Origin: Gymnothorax reevesii
Lineage: Eukaryota > Chordata > Actinopteri > Anguilliformes > Muraenidae
Direction: 5' to 3'
NCBI GenBank assembly: GCA_029721435.1
Contig: CM056583.1
Span: 88,365,620-88,429,619 of the forward strand
DNA length: 64,000 bases
Position numbers and translations under genes: made by a program. Under the pieces are notes generated by a model. It had not been told where the DNA came from. It saw only the letters and a list, made by a program, of their open reading frames with translations, and did not search any database. This document shows, one piece after another, positions 62,010 to 64,000 of this stretch; within the stretch, counting starts at the first letter, position 1, and each line of letters starts with the position of its first letter.

Positions 62010-63122
62010 TACAACCCCATTTCCAAAGTTGGGCCGCTGTGTAAAATGTAAATGGAAACAGAAATCAATGATTTAAAAATGACTCTTTTCATTGAAAATT
62101 GTTCAAAGACAACATATTAGATGTTTACACTGAGAAATTACATTGCATTTTGAAAAATGTCCGCTCATTTTGAATTTGATGCCAGTAACACATTTCAAAA
62201 AAGTCAGGACAGGGGGTTTTTCATCACTGTGGTGCATTACCTCTCCTTTTAATAACTCTCACCAAGTATTTTGGAACTGAGAAGACAAAATGCTGAACTT
62301 TTGAAAGCAAAATATGTTCATAATATCATAATAGCATCGAAAGACTCAGAAAATCCGGCGAAATCTCTGCAAATAAGCGGCAAGGCTGAAAATCAACATT
62401 GAATGCCTGTGACCGTCGGCCCCTCAGGCAGCACTGCATTAAAAACTGACATCATTCTGTAAAGGATATTAGCATGTGTGCTAAGGGACACTGTGGAAAA
62501 CCACAGTTAAAACTCTACCATGCAAAGCGAAAGCCATATATCAGCAACACCAACATCCAGAAACACCCCCTGCTTCTCTGGGCCCGAGCTCATCTGAGAC
62601 GGACTGACGCAAAGTGGAAAAGTGTGCTGTGGTCTGACGAGTCCATATTTCAAATTGTTTATGGAAATCATGGACATCGTGTCCTCCTGATTTAAAAGGA
62701 AAAGGACCATCCAGATTGTTATCAGAGTAAAGTTAAAAAACCAGCATCTGTGATGGTATGGGGATGTGTTAGTGCCCATGGGATGGGTAACTTGCACATC
62801 TGTGAAGGCACCATTAATTGGTAAAATGGTACGTACAGGTTTTGGAGCAACATATGCAGCCATCCAAGCAAAGCCTTTTTCAGGGACGTCCCTGCTTATT
62901 TCAGCAAGACGATGCCAAGCCACTTTCTGCACGTTTTGCAGCAGCATGGCTCCGTAGTAAAAGAGTGCGGGTAATAGACTGGCCTGTATGCAGTCCAGAC
63001 CTGTCTCCCATTGGAAATGTGTAGGGCAACATGAAGCGCAAAATACGGCAATGGACAAACCGGACTGTTGAACAACCGAAGTTGTACTTCAAGCAAGAAT
63101 GGGAAAGAATTCCACCTATATA
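62010..63122 (+). mobile_element. Tc1-like DNA transposon, copy D, truncated at the 3' end
   Basis: Starts TACAACCCCATTTCCAAAG and contains a transposase relic related to copy C, with [27 protein letters not shown] and FQQDDAKP. Stops and frameshifts are frequent. Similarity ends inside the C-terminal coding part, with no right TIR. It lies upstream of tmc2. Confidence 0.85.
62340..63122 (+). pseudogene. Tc1-type transposase relic in copy D
   Basis: Collinear with the copy C transposase from the helix-turn-helix to KQEWERIPP, with several in-frame stops (for example TAA at 62693) and frame changes near 62810. Not functional. Confidence 0.8.
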
Positions 63123-64000
63123 GTTCTCATCCCAAAAAGGCTCAGTCAGATTCCGATCTGGTTTCTGGAGAGGCGATCAAAGTCAGGGAAACTGGGATGT
63201 GATCAGCCATGGGGACCAATGAGCCCCGTCACCATTTTCCCCATTTTTAGCAGTTCTGACATCTATCTATTACAAATATGTGATTTGGCTCATCGGCTCC
63301 CAGTCTTCTCGACACTCAAACTCATCACCATACTTGTAAAAACCAGTTTGAGATCATTTTTGCTTGGATAACAAAAAGGCTAAGTGCATTAAGTTTTGAG
63401 AAAAAGCACTGTGAAACTTTGAAACAATGAAAAAAAATATGATTTGCATCCAACTTGCTAGTTGCAATATACAATGTACTAAACACTTTTGAGCACCAAA
63501 CAGTCAAAATCATATTTTTTCCGCAGTTTCAGTTTCACGGTGCGTTTTCCCAAAACTTAAAAAATACACTTAACCTCTTTGTGCTCCATGCACTCGATAT
63601 GGTGCACTGGAAAGATGGGAAAATTCCAGACATAAAGGGATGCGCAGAGCAACAACAGGCTGTGGCATTCAGACCATGGATTGGCATTCAGGAGCCGAGA
63701 TTGAGCCAAGAAAACATCCCCCATACAATTAAACTGCTGACAGAAGCAGGATGGGTCCATGGACTCGTGCTGCATGCACCCAATTTTGAGCCGACCGCCC
63801 GTGTGTTACAGCAGACTCTCCGGACCGCGCTGTGTTTTCCCAACCTTCTACTGCCCAGTTCAGCCTTAGATTCCTGCTGTCGGCTGATGTCAGTCAGCAA
63901 ACCCAACATGATCTTTAGCTGTTGAAGCCCATCCGTTTTAACGTTCGAAGTTATGCCCATTCCAGGATACTTCTCTTCTCTCCGAAGTGATAAAGACTAA
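63123..64000. other. Unassigned flank beyond Tc1 copy D
   Basis: A 156-codon plus-strand frame at 63455-63925 and a 90-codon minus-strand frame at 63688-63960 overlap. Neither resembles a known family. It may be older transposon debris. Confidence 0.4.

Noticed and set aside
63455..63960. Overlapping frames of 156 and 90 codons
   Set aside because: No recognisable motifs and both strands equally open. Left as unassigned flank.

Overview
This is vertebrate nuclear DNA, most likely from a ray-finned fish. The evidence is one split gene with many GT-AG introns, (CA)n and (AT)n microsatellites, several fish-type Tc1 transposons with TACAACCCC-like ends, 5S-rRNA-derived SINEs and a Gmr1-type Ty3/gypsy element. 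The order or species cannot be fixed from the sequence alone.

One host gene was found, and it appears complete. It is a tmc2 orthologue (transmembrane channel-like 2, a pore subunit of the hair-cell mechanotransduction channel) on the minus strand. It runs from the start codon at 59545 down to the stop at 7131-7133, with a poly(A) signal at 6563-6568. I placed 20 coding exons by homology to TMC2 and by GT-AG boundaries. Every phase joins and the exons sum to 2,835 nt (944 codons plus stop). Exons 1-3 encode a charged N-terminal tail, exons 4-6 the conserved cytosolic segment before the membrane, exons 7-18 the ten-helix TMC core and exons 19-20 a Pro/Gly/Arg-rich tail. I cannot tell tmc2a from tmc2b.

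The other ~95 percent is intron and flank filled with repeats. 1-6.5 kb: sequence downstream of tmc2, with a TTA-flanked MITE and degenerate repeats. 7.4-16.7 kb (intron 19): a MITE, a foldback, a decayed Tc1 and a 4.5-kb hAT-like element holding a giant near-perfect palindrome. 17.0-25.3 kb (intron 17): an intact 6.06-kb gypsy element with matching LTRs and one 1,615-codon polyprotein, plus a decayed Tc1. 25.4-36.8 kb: minisatellites, a Tc1-like relic, hairpin-ended elements, a GTATAC-rich element and a SINE. 40.0-46.1 kb: a SINE, putative solo LTRs and a TTAA MITE. 46.2-50.6 kb: a split minisatellite and a Tc1 nested in a MITE. 50.7-54.3 kb: two MITEs, a foldback and tandem repeats. 54.5-58.5 kb: a ~4-kb minisatellite of about 70 units whose unit contains the 5' splice site of tmc2 exon 3. 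Beyond 59.5 kb lies the presumed promoter and 5' flank, with one more truncated Tc1.

The two strongest points for follow-up are the minisatellite that multiplied an exon-intron junction about 70-fold and the >99 percent identical palindrome inside the hAT element. The gypsy element, with integrase encoded before reverse transcriptase, looks recently active.
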